Source: Fidelibacterota bacterium
Lineage (GTDB): Bacteria; Marinisomatota; Marinisomatia; Marinisomatales; UBA1611
Reading direction: 5' to 3'
Assembly (NCBI GenBank): GCA_002718285.1
Contig: PBAR01000020.1
Location: 36,165 to 70,849, forward strand
DNA: 34,685 nt
Position 1 is the first letter of the stretch, and every line of letters begins with the position of its first letter. Below, one piece after another: positions 34,041 through 34,685 of the stretch. The position numbers were made by a program, and so were the translations under genes. Below the pieces are notes generated by a model, which was given only the letters and a program-made list of their open reading frames with translations, ran no database searches and had not been told where the DNA came from.

Positions 34041-34685
34041 ATGCAATTAAGTGTAATAATACCAGTAAAGAATGAGATGAGTAATATCAAAGCAGTATAT
34101 AAATCAATATTTAATTCAAATTATAAGAATAAAGAAGTTTATTTTGTTGATGCAGGATCAACGGATGGGACATATGAGTGGTTAGCTAAAGTTACAAAAA
34201 ATAAGACTAATTATTATTTAGATATTAATCCCAAATCATCTGTCAGTCATGGATTTAACCTAATCTTTCCTAAAACGAAAGGAAAATATATTTCTAGACT
34301 AGATGGTCATTCCATATATCCAAAAGGTTATTTTGAAAAAGCTATAGGTATTTTGGAACGAAATGAAGCTGATGTTGTCGGAGGTCCTGCGCACCACGAG
34401 GGAAAAACCTGGAAAGGTAAAGCCATCGCAAAATGTATGATGCATCCATTTGGTGTAGGAAAAACATCTTTTCGCACACAAAGAGAAAAAAAGTATGTTG
34501 ATACAATACCATTTCCTATATATAAAAGATCTGTTTTCGAGAAGGTAGGATTGTATGATGAAGAACTTTTCCGGAATCAAGATGATGAATTAAACTACCG
34601 TTGCAGGGAAAAAGGTTATAGGATTCTTATGGACCCAGACCTAGAGACTATTTATTATGTAAGAGAAAATCTAAAAGATCTTTGG
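34041..34685 (+). CDS. Glycosyltransferase family 2, ExoA-like (3' end outside window)
   Basis: The frame runs from ATG 34041 to the last base with no stop, giving 215 residues of an unfinished gene. LSVIIPVKNEMSNIKAVY is the GT2 opening and YFVDAGSTDGTYEWL the first acidic turn. RLDGHSIYPKGYF holds Asp88 and His90 at the metal site (a DGH form of DxD typical of ExoA-like transferases). RNQDDELNYRCREKGY with Asp181, Asp182 and Glu183 is the acceptor-side motif. Succinoglycan ExoA is the named relative of this subgroup. It starts 6 nt after the CapK-like gene, so it belongs to the same run. C-terminal parts, including any membrane helices, are beyond the window. Confidence 0.88.
   Translation, partial: MQLSVIIPVKNEMSNIKAVYKSIFNSNYKNKEVYFVDAGSTDGTYEWLAKVTKNKTNYYLDINPKSSVSHGFNLIFPKTKGKYISRLDGHSIYPKGYFEKAIGILERNEADVVGGPAHHEGKTWKGKAIAKCMMHPFGVGKTSFRTQREKKYVDTIPFPIYKRSVFEKVGLYDEELFRNQDDELNYRCREKGYRILMDPDLETIYYVRENLKDLW

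Noticed and set aside
34299..34580. Minus-strand open frame of 93 codons near the right end.
   Set aside because: It lies opposite the partial GT2 gene starting at 34041, whose motifs are clear; the minus frame shows no family features.

Overview
This window is an uninterrupted block of surface-glycan biosynthesis genes, all on the + strand, cut at both ends. It holds 32 protein genes (30 complete, two partial), no RNA genes, no insertion sequences, no CRISPR and no phage genes. Base composition is very A+T rich, about 28-30% G+C by eye on sampled lines. The Wzy/O-antigen-ligase-like membrane protein and the enzyme mix point to an O-antigen, capsule or exopolysaccharide locus of a bacterium, probably with a Gram-negative envelope. 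The taxon cannot be fixed. Shine-Dalgarno sequences are almost absent and leaders are A/T rich, as in Bacteroidota and relatives and some marine picocyanobacteria. TTG starts are frequent, GTG starts are absent, and TGA is used as a stop.

Layout. (1) 1-5493: end of a GT2 glycosyltransferase, a B12-binding radical SAM enzyme, a DegT-type sugar aminotransferase, a sugar-nucleotide epimerase/dehydratase and a GT4. (2) 5575-8777: an unusual trio, namely an ATP-grasp ligase fused to a HAD domain, a predicted five-bladed beta-propeller protein and a FemAB/GNAT-like acyltransferase. (3) 8837-12493: a methyltransferase, two tandem FdtA/QdtA-type sugar 3,4-ketoisomerases (the first lacks one of the paired histidines), a second DegT aminotransferase (FdtB/QdtB-like) and a GT2. 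(4) After the largest gap (146 nt), 12640-34685 is a tightly packed run with many 2-26 nt overlaps. It holds two full asparagine-synthase homologues and one without a glutaminase domain, eight complete glycosyltransferases (five GT4, two GT2, one exostosin-like), five methyltransferases including two FkbM type, the Wzy-like protein, a CapK/PaaK-like AMP-forming ligase and a final partial GT2.

How the genes may work together (inference). The FdtA-type isomerases and adjacent DegT enzyme would make a 3-amino-3,6-dideoxyhexose on a dTDP carrier, fed by RmlA/RmlB encoded elsewhere. The epimerase and first DegT enzyme would supply another modified sugar. The asparagine-synthase homologues may amidate uronic acids, as proposed for relatives in O-antigen loci. 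The glycosyltransferases would build repeat units that the Wzy-like protein joins. Methyltransferases, the ATP-grasp/HAD and FemAB-like proteins and the CapK-like ligase would add further groups. No flippase, initiating phosphoglycosyltransferase, chain-length regulator or export gene is visible, so the locus extends beyond both ends.

The points most worth a second look are the ATP-grasp-HAD/beta-propeller/FemAB trio, the ketoisomerase pair with a changed active site, a repeated methyltransferase-GT4 gene pair at 19211-23060, and an FkbM gene whose SAM-binding motif lies upstream of its first ATG.
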